Shown here: positions 1 to 6,029 of the stretch, one piece after another | Position numbering within the stretch: position 1 is the first letter of the stretch | Layout of the letters: every line of letters begins with the position of its first letter | Source: Cyanobacteriota bacterium | GTDB lineage: Bacteria; Cyanobacteriota; Cyanobacteriia; PCC-6307; Cyanobiaceae | Length of the DNA stretch: 14,375 nt | Assembly (NCBI GenBank): GCA_947463165.1 | Contig: CANHSW010000021.1 | Span: 1 to 14,375 of the forward strand | Direction: 5' to 3' | Program-made: the position numbers and the translations under genes | The notes under the pieces: model-generated | The model's input: only the letters and a program-made list of their open reading frames with translations | What the model was told of the DNA's origin: nothing | Database searches by the model: none

Positions 1-1
1 C

Positions 2-715
2 GTCGATGCCGAGCAGCTGGCTCGCCGGGCCGCTGAGCGGATCGCCGTGGCCATTGATCTGGCCCTTGAGCAAAGGGAGCGGGCCCAGATCGCCCTGGCG
101 GGTGGTTCAACGCCGGCGGCGGCCTACCGGCTACTGGGGCAGCAACACCTGCCCTGGCAGAGGGTGGATGTGTTGCTAGGTGATGAGCGTTGGGTGAGCG
201 CCACTGATCCCTCCAGCAACGCCCTCATGCTCAGCGAAACCCTGCTGGCCCAGGAGCCAGGGCGGCAGGCATGTTTTCATCCGGTGCCCACCGCTGCGGA
301 CAGCCCGGCAGCCTCTGCCCATCTCTATGAACAGCAATTGGGTCAGCTATGTAGCGGCGAACCACCGGTATTCGACCTGATCTTGCTGGGCCTTGGCGAC
401 GATGGCCACACGGCTTCCCTGTTTCCAGGCACAGAAGCGCCGGCCGTCAACGATCGCTGGGTAACGGTCGGAACAGGTAAGGGGCTGGAGCGGATCACGC
501 TCACCGCTCCAGTGCTGTCTGCCGCTCGCCAGGTGGTGTTTCTGGTCAGCGGCGCTGGCAAGCGCCAGGCCCTGGCAAGACTGTTCGATCCCAGTGAGTC
601 GCCAGAACGTACGCCAGCCAAATTGGTGCAACCGCAGAGCACAGTGCTGGTGTTGGCGGACTTGGCTGCCACAGAGGGACTTGCCGCCGCAGAGGGACTG
701 GCTGCGCCAGGCTGA
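2..715 (+). CDS. pgl: 6-phosphogluconolactonase, 5' end cut off
   Basis: Hydrolyses 6-phosphogluconolactone to 6-phosphogluconate, the second step of the cytosolic oxidative pentose phosphate pathway. The reading frame is open to the left edge of the window and already reads family sequence there, so the true start lies upstream. A GTG at 47 is internal, because the residues before it fit the usual N-terminal helix. Visible family motifs are ALAGGSTP near the N-terminus, LLGDERWVS followed by SSNALM, and DLILLGLGDDGHTASLFPGT in the middle. The visible 237 residues are close to full family length, so perhaps 10-15 are missing. The C-terminus is odd: it ends in an 18-bp repeat giving LAATEG, LAAAEG, LAAPG (662-712). 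The next gene on this strand encodes a CIA30 protein. In related picocyanobacteria gnd commonly lies upstream of pgl, but that region is outside the window. Confidence 0.95.
   Translation, partial: VDAEQLARRAAERIAVAIDLALEQRERAQIALAGGSTPAAAYRLLGQQHLPWQRVDVLLGDERWVSATDPSSNALMLSETLLAQEPGRQACFHPVPTAADSPAASAHLYEQQLGQLCSGEPPVFDLILLGLGDDGHTASLFPGTEAPAVNDRWVTVGTGKGLERITLTAPVLSAARQVVFLVSGAGKRQALARLFDPSESPERTPAKLVQPQSTVLVLADLAATEGLAAAEGLAAPG
662..712 (+). repeat. 18-bp in-frame repeat at the pgl C-terminus
   Basis: Two full 18-bp units and one 15-bp unit (662-679, 680-697, 698-712) encode LAATEG, LAAAEG and LAAPG directly before the stop codon. They add a short Ala/Gly/Leu tail beyond the conserved lactonase fold. 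The period matches other arrays in this window, but the unit sequence is different. Confidence 0.7.
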
Positions 716-819
716 ACTACATAAATCACCCAGCGGCTGATCTCGCGCCGCCAGCCATGCCCTTTGATGCGCCTCCCCCTCCGCCAGCCCCATCAGCAAT
801 TGCCAATCAAACTGCCGGC

Positions 820-1377
820 ATGACAACGTCTGCTTCCTTGCTCCTGTTCTCTGGCGATGGCTTCTCGGGCTGGTCTGCCCTGAACGACACGATCATGGGG
901 GGGCGCAGCTCCGGCAGCTGCAGCGCCGGTTCCGCTGGCCTGCTGATGGAATCTGAGGTGGTGGAGGAAGGAGGTGGCTTTGTGAGCTGTCGCTCGCCCG
1001 AATACGCCCCTCCCCTCGATCTCTCCGCCTATGGCGCCCTGGAATTTGAGTTGGAAGGAGATGGGCGTCGCTACAAGCTCGCCATCGCCTGCGGCGACCG
1101 GGTAACCGGTGCCGCTGAGCTAATTCCTGGCGGCCTGCGCTGGGTGGCTGAATTCTCCACCCAGCCCAGCGGCATCAGCCGCATCCAGATCCCCTTCTCT
1201 CGGCTCACGGCCAGCGTGCGGGCCCGCCCCCTGGGCCTACCTTTGTGCTTTGATGCCCGGCGGATCAGCCGCCTGCAGCTGCTCCATTCCAAATTCAATG
1301 ACAGCGGTGGCCTCAACCCCGGCTTCCGGGCCGGTCCGCTGCGGTTGGTGGTGCGAGCGATACGTGCAATTCCCTGA
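820..1377 (+). CDS. CIA30 (NDUFAF1-like) domain protein
   Basis: A protein of the CIA30 family, named for mitochondrial complex I intermediate-associated protein 30. Cyanobacterial members are small soluble proteins of unsettled role, and a link to NDH-1 assembly is only inferred. Family features are FSGWSALNDTIMGGRSS near the N-terminus, an EEGGGFVSCRSP turn, the beta-rich stretch ALEFELEGDGRRYKLAI, and a C-terminal SRLQLLHSKFND segment. I prefer the ATG at 820, giving 185 residues, because the fold begins directly after it. The ATG at 757 would add a proline-rich extension (PFDAPPPPPAP). Neither start has a clear Shine-Dalgarno sequence. The gene follows pgl on the same strand, and the next gene probably overlaps its end by 14 bp, so these may be one transcription unit. 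Confidence 0.87.
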   Translation: MTTSASLLLFSGDGFSGWSALNDTIMGGRSSGSCSAGSAGLLMESEVVEEGGGFVSCRSPEYAPPLDLSAYGALEFELEGDGRRYKLAIACGDRVTGAAELIPGGLRWVAEFSTQPSGISRIQIPFSRLTASVRARPLGLPLCFDARRISRLQLLHSKFNDSGGLNPGFRAGPLRLVVRAIRAIP

Positions 1378-1858
1378 TCCCGAGCCCGCTGGCCTGCCCC
1401 CCTTTGATGCCCATCAAACCAGTGAGGCTGGGTTAGTTAGTGATGCTGACTTGAATGAGACTGGCCTAGCCAGTGAGATTGGTTTAGATCTGTTAAGTCT
1501 TTTCGATGGCTTATTGCAGCAACTGGCGGCGGCGGCGGAGCTTTGCCTCAAACCCCTGCGCTATGGGGCCCGCTATATCGATCAACCAGTCGCTGGCAGT
1601 TTCGACTGCTGCGTGCAACTAGAAGCCCGCGATCCAGCGGGCGAACGCCAGGGGGCAGCTGACTTAGAGCTGGAGATCTACCGCAGTGGTAGCAGCTTGA
1701 ATCTGATGCTCAGCCGGCCCCACCAACCCCTGGCACCGCTGCTCTGGCATGGTCAACACCCGGTATGGATGGATGCCAACAGCGGAGAGCGCTGTGAGCG
1801 CCCCCCCGACGGCGTCCCCCTGGAAGCCCTGGCCCGCCGGGTCAGGGCCCTGCTGTAA
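1364..1858 (+). CDS. Hypothetical protein with degenerate hexapeptide repeat
   Basis: Not recognised. The frame is open from further upstream, but that part lies over the conserved CIA30 C-terminus. The GTG at 1364, overlapping the CIA30 stop by 14 bp, is therefore the likely start (164 residues). Residues about 20-42 are a degenerate hexapeptide repeat: SEAGLV, SDADLN, ETGLA, SEIGLD. The rest looks like a small globular protein, with a helix at LLSLFDGLLQQLAAAAELCL, then SFDCCVQLEA, DLELEIYRSG and LNLMLSRP strands, and a basic C-terminal helix (LEALARRVRALL). No signal peptide or membrane segment is seen. Its position suggests co-transcription with pgl and the CIA30 gene. The C-terminal two thirds look constrained, whereas the repeat region looks like an expandable linker. 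Confidence 0.75.
   Translation: MQFPDPEPAGLPPFDAHQTSEAGLVSDADLNETGLASEIGLDLLSLFDGLLQQLAAAAELCLKPLRYGARYIDQPVAGSFDCCVQLEARDPAGERQGAADLELEIYRSGSSLNLMLSRPHQPLAPLLWHGQHPVWMDANSGERCERPPDGVPLEALARRVRALL
1421..1489 (+). repeat. 18-bp degenerate repeat inside the hypothetical gene
   Basis: Units at 1421-1438, 1439-1456, 1457-1471 (one codon short) and 1472-1489 share the pattern agtgaNnctgg-tta-tt. They encode SEAGLV, SDADLN, ETGLA and SEIGLD. The stretch is less GC-rich than the sequence on either side. Confidence 0.65.
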
Positions 1859-1905
1859 GCAACCCTGACCATTTGCTTGGTTTGTTTAGCTGGCTATAAA
1901 TAAAA

Positions 1906-1920
1906 GCTGGCTTTGCCAGT
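1906..1920. terminator. Short hairpin between converging genes
   Basis: A 5-bp stem ctggc/gccag with a ttt loop (1907-1919), plus one G-U pair, lies five bases past the peroxiredoxin stop. On the minus strand it is followed by cttttattta, a reasonable U-rich tail. On the plus strand it is followed by tgtttt. It probably ends the minus-strand peroxiredoxin transcript and may also serve the plus-strand genes. The short stem keeps confidence moderate. Confidence 0.5.
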
Positions 1921-1924
1921 GTTT

Positions 1925-2494
1925 TCAGCCTTCGAAGGCCAGGCGCGGTGCGCTGACACCTGCACAGTCAGCTCCTTGGAGATAGGCGAGCATCGTGTCT
2001 GCATCGGAAACCTCAAAGGGATCCACGGGGCAGTTGTCACCAAATTGTTCTTCGATGAAGGTTTTTTCGATGCTGCCATCATTGATCAGCATCGAGTAGC
2101 GCCAGGAACGCATTCCAAAGCCAAGATTGCTCTTGTCGACTAGCATTCCCATCTTGCGGGTAAATTCACCGTTGCCATCCGGCAGCAAAAATACATTTTT
2201 TGCTCCCACATGCTTGCCCCACTGAAACATCACAAACGCATCGTTTACTGATACACAGATGATTTGATCTACGCCTAGGGCTTGGAACTCTTCGTGCAGT
2301 TCCTCATAGCGCGGCAAGTGGTTTGATGAGCAGGTGGGGGTGAAGGCGCCGGGCAGGGAAAAGAGCACCACCTTCTTGCCATTGAAGATCTCATCACTGG
2401 TGAGGTCCTGCCAGCGGAAGGGGTTTGGACCCGGCACGCTTTCATCGCGCACGCGGGTCTTGAAGGTCACGGCCGGAACGCGATTGGTGAGCAT
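1925..2494 (-). CDS. PrxII/Prx5-type peroxiredoxin
   Basis: A thiol peroxidase that reduces hydrogen peroxide and alkyl hydroperoxides in the cytosol, probably with glutathione/glutaredoxin or thioredoxin as donor. The peroxidatic cysteine is C55 in [13 protein letters not shown] second cysteine, C80 in [12 protein letters not shown], lies 25 residues later, the spacing known for PrxII-type enzymes. [10 protein letters not shown] supplies the conserved arginine region. The ATG at 2494 (189 residues) is chosen because [11 protein letters not shown] matches where the family fold begins. A start at 2560 would add 22 unconserved residues. No strong Shine-Dalgarno sequence is visible. The gene stands alone between plus-strand neighbours, with a hairpin directly after its stop. 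The donor cannot be settled from sequence. Confidence 0.94.
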   Translation of the reverse strand: MLTNRVPAVTFKTRVRDESVPGPNPFRWQDLTSDEIFNGKKVVLFSLPGAFTPTCSSNHLPRYEELHEEFQALGVDQIICVSVNDAFVMFQWGKHVGAKNVFLLPDGNGEFTRKMGMLVDKSNLGFGMRSWRYSMLINDGSIEKTFIEEQFGDNCPVDPFEVSDADTMLAYLQGADCAGVSAPRLAFEG

Positions 2495-2688
2495 GGTTTG
2501 GGTCTCAGGAACTGGAATCAATGCTGCAGCCGGCCAGGCCAATGGGCCCGACCAGGGCAACGGATCCAGCTTAAGTCATAGTGACTCCGACTTGCAATAA
2601 GTAGACCTGGTGGCTGCGCTGCGATGGCCCCTGCTGTTCGGCTGCTGCTGCCATTGACCTGGCCTTGGCTTTTGTTGGCCCTCGAGGG

Positions 2689-2779
2689 CTTGGTGCACTG
2701 GAATGATGGGCCTGGCTTGCTTGGTGCGTTGGAATTGATGGGCCTGCTCCTGGGCTTGCCGGATTTGAATGGCCTGGCT
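2689..2779. repeat. About 30-bp degenerate tandem repeat upstream of the dipeptidase
   Basis: Three imperfect units of about 30 bp begin near 2689, 2720 and 2754. They share cttggtgc-tgga, then ttgatgggcct or ttgaatggcct, then ggctt. They fill the space between the peroxiredoxin and the dipeptidase start and could carry its promoter. The plus frame is open through the array, which makes a false N-terminal extension of the dipeptidase possible. Confidence 0.6.
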
Positions 2780-2783
2780 TGCT

Positions 2784-2787
2784 GGAG
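2784..2787 (+). promoter_or_regulatory. Ribosome binding site of the dipeptidase
   Basis: GGAG four bases before the ATG at 2792. It supports this start over the in-frame start at 2624, which reads through tandem-repeat DNA. Confidence 0.5.
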
Positions 2788-2791
2788 CTGC

Positions 2792-3628
2792 ATGCGTCCC
2801 TGGAGTTCGATTCCGATTCGAGATTGCGCTGAGCCCCTCTGCGATTTACCCCCCCAGCTCTGGCGTCTCCAACCCCATCCCTATGTCCTGCTCGGTGCCC
2901 CCTATGGCCCCCAGGGCAGTCCCTTTCGGTTGCGTTATGGGGTGATCGAACGGCTGCTGCTGGCCCAGGCCCACCTGCAACGGCAGGCGGCACACTGGCG
3001 ATTGGCGATTTTTGATGGCTGGAGGCCTCTGGCCGTGCAGAGTTTCATGGTGGAGCACACCATTGCTGAACTCTGCGCCGCCCGGCAGCTGGATCGCCAT
3101 CTGCCTGCTGTGGCCTCGGCTTGTGCAGCTGCCTCAACGGATACTGTGTCCTCAACAGATACTGTCGCCTCGACGGATAGAGGGGCCTCAACTGATGCAG
3201 GGGCCTTAGAGCATTCTGTAGATCTAGAGCATTCAGCGGCCTTAGAGCAGGTGATCGCCGATGTAGGCCGGTTCTGGGCCACTCCCAGTGACGATCCAGC
3301 CACGCCACCCCCCCACAGCACTGGTGCTGCCGTGGATCTCAGCTTGGCTGACGCCGCTGGTAAGCCGCTGGCCATGGGATCGCCCATCGATGCCATCGGT
3401 GCCGTATCCGAACCCAATCATTTCGCTGCAGTTGCCGCCGCCTGCAGCGATTCGGCTGAACGCCTGCAGGCTTTGCAGTGGCACCGGCGACGCCAATTGC
3501 TGGCCGCAGCCATGAAGGAGGCTGGTTTTGAGCAACACCCGAATGAGTGGTGGCACTTCAGCTGGGGCGATCAAATGTGGGCCTGGCGCAGTGGCAGTGC
3601 CCAAGCTCACTACGGCCGCACTTTTTGA
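2792..3628 (+). CDS. D-alanyl-D-alanine dipeptidase (VanX/DdpX type, M15D)
   Basis: A zinc metallopeptidase expected to cleave D-Ala-D-Ala from peptidoglycan turnover. The ligand motifs are in order: HSTGAAVD (H175, D182), then EWWH (E252, H255), with the transition-state arginine in FDGWRPL (R78). Zinc binding by H-x6-D and H, with E as base, is known for VanX. The ATG at 2792 (278 residues) has a GGAG site, and MRPWSSIPIRDC is a typical N-terminus. Between R78 and H175 lies an insert of about 40 residues (114-152) made of hexapeptide repeats. VanX has only about 45 residues between the equivalent points. No vanH or vanA homologue is nearby, so a recycling role is more likely than resistance. 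No signal peptide remains with this start. Confidence 0.9.
   Translation: MRPWSSIPIRDCAEPLCDLPPQLWRLQPHPYVLLGAPYGPQGSPFRLRYGVIERLLLAQAHLQRQAAHWRLAIFDGWRPLAVQSFMVEHTIAELCAARQLDRHLPAVASACAAASTDTVSSTDTVASTDRGASTDAGALEHSVDLEHSAALEQVIADVGRFWATPSDDPATPPPHSTGAAVDLSLADAAGKPLAMGSPIDAIGAVSEPNHFAAVAAACSDSAERLQALQWHRRRQLLAAAMKEAGFEQHPNEWWHFSWGDQMWAWRSGSAQAHYGRTF
3131..3250 (+). repeat. 18-bp tandem repeat encoding a hexapeptide insert
   Basis: Six full 18-bp units run from 3131 to 3238, and a partial seventh begins at 3239. They encode ASTDTV, SSTDTV, ASTDRG, ASTDAG, ALEHSV, DLEHSA and ALEQ. There are two sub-families, the first four STD-type and the rest LEH-type, which suggests two rounds of expansion. 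The array stays in frame inside the dipeptidase gene, away from the active-site motifs. Confidence 0.85.
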
Positions 3629-3798
3629 TGATCATCGTCGAACATCACAGTCGCCCAGTCTGCTGCCAGCGGCTCTAAGGGAACTGCAGGAAAGGCCGCC
3701 AAAAGCTGAGATGCCAGGTTTAGCATCCTTAGGCCTGCCAGGACTGCCCATAACTGGGCGAGGGAGACTGGGCAGTTTGAATTTATTCTATCCAATAA

Positions 3799-3828
3799 AA
3801 AAGCCGTTCCATGGTTGGAACGGCTTTT
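3799..3828. terminator. Bidirectional intrinsic terminator
   Basis: A perfect 13-bp inverted repeat, aaaagccgttcca (3799-3811) and its complement (3816-3828), surrounds the loop tggt. On the minus strand the stem is followed by six T (3802-3797), a strong terminator for the RNA-binding protein gene. On the plus strand only four T follow, so it should also stop the dipeptidase transcript but less firmly. It lies 54 bases past the RNA-binding protein stop. Confidence 0.88.
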
Positions 3829-3881
3829 GGGTTAAATCAGAGGTGAGCTATCAAATCGACAGCTCAAGATGGTCAGTCGGC

Positions 3882-4244
3882 TCAGTAGCGGTTGCGACCG
3901 CCGCCGCCACCGCCGCCATAGCCGCCGCCACCACCGCCATAGCCGCCGCCGCCGCCGCCGTAGCCGCCGCCACGGTTGCCGCCACCGCCACCACCACCGC
4001 CACCACGGGGTTCAGCTTTGTTGACGCGGATCATGCGACCCATCCACTCCACTTCTTGGAGGTCATCGATGGCCTTTTGCTCATCGGCTGCGGTAGCGAG
4101 CTCAACGAAAGCAAAACCCCTCTTGCGACCGGTTTCGCGATCCAGCGGCAAGCTGCATTGACGAACTTCGCCGTACTGGCTGAACAAATTTTTGACATCT
4201 TCCACCTCGCTGTCGAAGGAAAGATTGCCGACGTAAATAGTCAT
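3882..4244 (-). CDS. Glycine-rich RRM RNA-binding protein (cyanobacterial Rbp)
   Basis: A 120-residue protein with one RNA recognition motif (about residues 2-76) and a glycine-rich tail. RNP2 is IYVGNL (3-8) and RNP1 is KRGFAFVE (41-48). Their aromatic residues contact single-stranded RNA. The tail from residue 81 is almost all glycine, with YGGGGGG repeated three times at a 21-bp period, and ends in RNRY. Cyanobacterial Rbp proteins of this design are often cold-induced, and some help localise mRNA. The regulation of this copy is not shown by the sequence, although the DNA before the ATG is AT-rich, as expected for a structured leader. The gene is monocistronic with its own terminator. The tail may vary in length because of its repeats. 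Confidence 0.95.
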   Translation of the reverse strand: MTIYVGNLSFDSEVEDVKNLFSQYGEVRQCSLPLDRETGRKRGFAFVELATAADEQKAIDDLQEVEWMGRMIRVNKAEPRGGGGGGGGGNRGGGYGGGGGGYGGGGGGYGGGGGGGRNRY

Positions 4245-4260
4245 GAACTCAGAAAAAGCT

Positions 4261-4714
4261 AAATCGATTCTTTGACGGCTCTGGTGAAAGCTATGAAACT
4301 GACCAAAGAGAAATCTTGGAACCGTTTTTATCCTACAACCAGGCTCGCCCCCTATGCTCCGCTTCTGGACGGTTAACCGTCGCAGCCCCTGTCCCCAGTG
4401 TTTGCAATGAGTTGGGGCAGCTCAGCCCCAGAGCTCCGGGCCATTGCTGTTGTAAAAAACAGCTGCTGAGGGCCCAGGGCTGCACAGGCTGGGCAAGTTC
4501 GAGCAATAACGGCAACAGGAAGCTGCAGATGGCAACAGTGCTGCAGCAATATTGCTTTTGGCGCTTGCGATATCAGGCTCTCTTTTCTGGCTCCAGCCAG
4601 GCTTGAGCATCCAAAGCTCCAGGCCATACCAACAGGCCGCACCTACAGGCTGTTCTGGGTGCTGCAGGTCACCGCTGCAGGCGCCGGCAATGCAGGAGGC
4701 TGGGTTCAAGATCA
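4261..4714. other. 454-bp region without a convincing gene
   Basis: Open frames here (for example 4316-4606 plus, 4373-4642 minus) give cysteine- and serine-rich translations resembling no family. The first 80 bases are AT-rich and probably hold the promoter and leader of the minus-strand RNA-binding protein gene. Further right are hairpins tggggc/gcccca (4413-4430) and gctgtt/aacagc (4446-4463), the 12-bp palindrome agcaatattgct (4545-4556), and a 13-bp degenerate triple repeat starting caggc (4620-4658). A small RNA is possible, but none is recognised. Confidence 0.5.
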
Positions 4715-5116
4715 GTGACGACGATGCCCCAGAGCCAGAGCCAAAGCCCCGCGCCCTTGCTGGCCTTCAGGCGTTCTGGAGCAGAGCCTCGCCAGTCCAA
4801 GGAGGAGGCCAGCGGGGAGCGCCGGGGATTCGGCGGTGGTAAGCCTGGCAAGCGCAAAGGTGGAAAGAAGCGAAGCCCGGCCCTGAGCAAGAGCGACTGG
4901 GGGCCCCTAGGCAAGCACCCTGACCTGGATGCAATCGTGGCCAGGCAGCGTCTGCACCTGCCCCTTTCCGGGCGGATCACCGCTGCAGACGTAACCAGGG
5001 CTTGGAAGAGCGCCGCCGCTGAACACCATCCAGACCGCGGCGGCTGCCACCACACGATGCAGCTGGTCAACGGCGCCCGAGACCTGTTGCTAGGCCGGGG
5101 CTGCCCGGACAGCTAG
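4715..5116 (+). CDS. Small J-domain-like protein
   Basis: A 133-residue protein (GTG at 4715; ATG at 4724 is an alternative) whose C-terminal half resembles a DnaJ J-domain. TRAWKSAAAEHHPDRGG (about 94-110) corresponds to helix II and the HPD loop that stimulates Hsp70 ATPase. MQLVNGARDLLL (115-126) corresponds to helix III. The usual N-terminal helix with a YxxLG pattern is weak or replaced by the segment around LDAIVARQRLHLPL. The N-terminal half (1-60) is probably disordered and strongly basic, with KPGKRKGGKKR, which could bind nucleic acid or ribosomes. There is no zinc finger or client-binding domain, so it would be a J-protein co-factor with unknown target. It stands alone, flanked by repeat-rich DNA. 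Confidence 0.75.
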   Translation: MTTMPQSQSQSPAPLLAFRRSGAEPRQSKEEASGERRGFGGGKPGKRKGGKKRSPALSKSDWGPLGKHPDLDAIVARQRLHLPLSGRITAADVTRAWKSAAAEHHPDRGGCHHTMQLVNGARDLLLGRGCPDS

Positions 5117-5242
5117 GGGCACTACAAGTGCCAAATTCAACCTCTGGCCAGGGTTCCAGCCGCCCATGGTTCCGAGCTAGCTACTGGTTGAGTTTTCCCC
5201 AGCCAGGCAAGCATCGGTTTGACCTGGCCCGCATTCAGCCAG

Positions 5243-5305
5243 CTGACTGTGGAAAAATCCCGACTTATCTGGGGAAAAAGGGCTGATTTAGGGGAAAAGT
5301 GCCAG
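5243..5305. repeat. 21-bp degenerate tandem repeat, three units
   Basis: Units at 5243-5263, 5264-5284 and 5285-5305 share a tgggga-aaaa core. In the plus frame they read LTVEKSR, LIWGKRA and DLGEKCQ. The array abuts the 15-bp array to its right. Confidence 0.55.
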
Positions 5306-5317
5306 TCTCCGGGCTTT

Positions 5318-5407
5318 CCGGCCTCCACCTGCCCGGCTTCCACCTGCCCCGAGTACACCCGTCCGACCTCCATCTGCCCAGCATCCATCCTTCCCGCGTC
5401 TACCTGG
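5318..5407. repeat. 15-bp tandem repeat, six units
   Basis: Six contiguous 15-bp units starting at 5318, 5333, 5348, 5363, 5378 and 5393 follow the pattern ccNgcctccacctgc. The first two differ at one base only. The plus frame reads PASTC, PASTC, PEYTR, PTSIC, PASIL, PASTW. The minus frame reads units like QVEAG. No Shine-Dalgarno sequence or ATG supports translation on either strand. Confidence 0.8.
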
Positions 5408-5479
5408 GGCGCTGGTGTCCACCTGGAGCGCTCCCGTTGCCACCACCTTGGTCAAGTTCATGGTGAGCGGTAAGGGGGG

Positions 5480-5761
5480 TTACTCGGGCTGAGCTTTCAG
5501 CTGGCTGAGCTGCACCAGCGCTGGAGCAAACAGAAAGGTGGTGGCATCTAGCCGTTCCGCCTGGCCCTCGATTGCCTGCACGCCGCCAGCAACAAAATCG
5601 ATCGTGCGTTGGGCCAGATCCGGTTCCATCTGCTGGGCCTGCAGCACCACTACTTTTTGTTCTCGCACCGCTACTACGGCCTTCTGGGCCTCGTTAAAAC
5701 GCCTTGGGCTCACCAGCACCACCTCCAGCCCCGTGCCGTAGAGCTTTCGCATCAGGTCCAT
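5480..5761 (-). CDS. Short SepF-domain protein
   Basis: A 93-residue protein covering the SepF (DUF552) core. EVVLVSPRRFNEAQKAVVAV (13-32), then a VVVL strand, MEPDLAQRTIDFVAGG (45-60), AIEGQAERL and the final TFLFAPALVQLS strand follow the order of SepF domains that bind the FtsZ tail. SepF in cyanobacteria (also called Cdv2) normally has a longer N-terminal part with an amphipathic membrane-anchoring helix and a linker. Here only about 12 residues precede the core, so membrane anchoring is probably absent. It may be a second, minimal copy, or a cytosolic partner of the full protein. The ATG at 5761 is used; the ATG at 5752 is possible. It lies 70 bp downstream of a small basic gene on the same strand. 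Confidence 0.82.
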   Translation of the reverse strand: MDLMRKLYGTGLEVVLVSPRRFNEAQKAVVAVREQKVVVLQAQQMEPDLAQRTIDFVAGGVQAIEGQAERLDATTFLFAPALVQLSQLKAQPE

Positions 5762-5831
5762 GGCGCAATACCAGGGCTTGTTGGCCGGCGGTGAGCTAGC
5801 TGTTGGGCCCAGGCTTCAGCTCGATTCGGGT

Positions 5832-6014
5832 TCACTTGGCACTCACCTGTACTTGTTTGGTGCTTGCTTGGCTTGATCTGGTTTGGTTTTGGGCTGCCTT
5901 GATGCGCCCAGCTGGGATTTTTGCAGCGCCTATCGGCGCAGCTTGCTCGCGTTCAGCGATGATTTTATTCTTAACCCCGTTTTTAACTGCTTTTTGAGCG
6001 GATTTTTTTCCCAT
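5832..6014 (-). CDS. Small basic hypothetical protein
   Basis: A 60-residue lysine-rich protein beginning MGKKSAQKAVKNGVKNKI. The ATG at 6014 is favoured because AGAGGT lies nine bases before it. The in-frame ATG at 6023 touches that site directly, and the frame further upstream looks unconstrained. Lysine codons are mostly AAA, and the N-terminal half is more AT-rich than the surroundings. The C-terminal third (QNQTRSSQASTKQVQVSAK) is low-complexity and lies on T/G-rich degenerate DNA (plus strand, 5835-5895). No family is recognised. The charge pattern would suit nucleic acid binding, but that is inference. The SepF-like gene follows 70 bp downstream on the same strand. Confidence 0.5.
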   Translation of the reverse strand: MGKKSAQKAVKNGVKNKIIAEREQAAPIGAAKIPAGRIKAAQNQTRSSQASTKQVQVSAK

Positions 6015-6023
6015 TGACTTCAT

Positions 6024-6029
6024 ACCTCT
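6024..6029 (-). promoter_or_regulatory. Shine-Dalgarno site deciding the start of the small basic gene
   Basis: AGAGGT on the minus strand, nine bases before the ATG at 6014. It is the main sign that the 60-residue frame is translated and that the longer frame from 6155 is not. Confidence 0.45.

Larger units (their letters stand above)
5117..5479. other. 363-bp intergenic region dominated by tandem repeats
   Basis: This stretch holds two different tandem arrays, listed separately (21-bp at 5243-5305, 15-bp at 5318-5407). A plus frame from TTG 5219 to the stop at 5473 runs through both and would give an 84-residue protein with heptapeptide then pentapeptide repeats. The minus strand is open too, so the openness may simply follow from the repeat period. 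No promoter or clear terminator is recognised. Confidence 0.5.

Noticed and set aside
347..826. Minus-strand open frame of 159 codons
   Set aside because: It is antisense to pgl and the start of the CIA30 region; its translation resembles no protein and the opposite strand carries clear family motifs.
3528..4262. Plus-strand 244-codon frame rich in alanine
   Set aside because: It crosses a strong terminator and is the antisense image of the glycine codons of the RRM protein tail.
5118..5132. Hairpin ggcact/agtgcc just after the J-domain gene stop
   Set aside because: The 6-bp stem has no T-run on either side, so it cannot be called an intrinsic terminator.
5318..5407. Possible CRISPR array
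   Set aside because: Units of 15 bp are contiguous, with no spacers between them and no cas genes nearby.
5835..5895. T/G-rich stretch that resembles another tandem array
   Set aside because: ttgg motifs are spaced irregularly (21, 11, 10, 5, 6 bases), so no unit can be defined with confidence.
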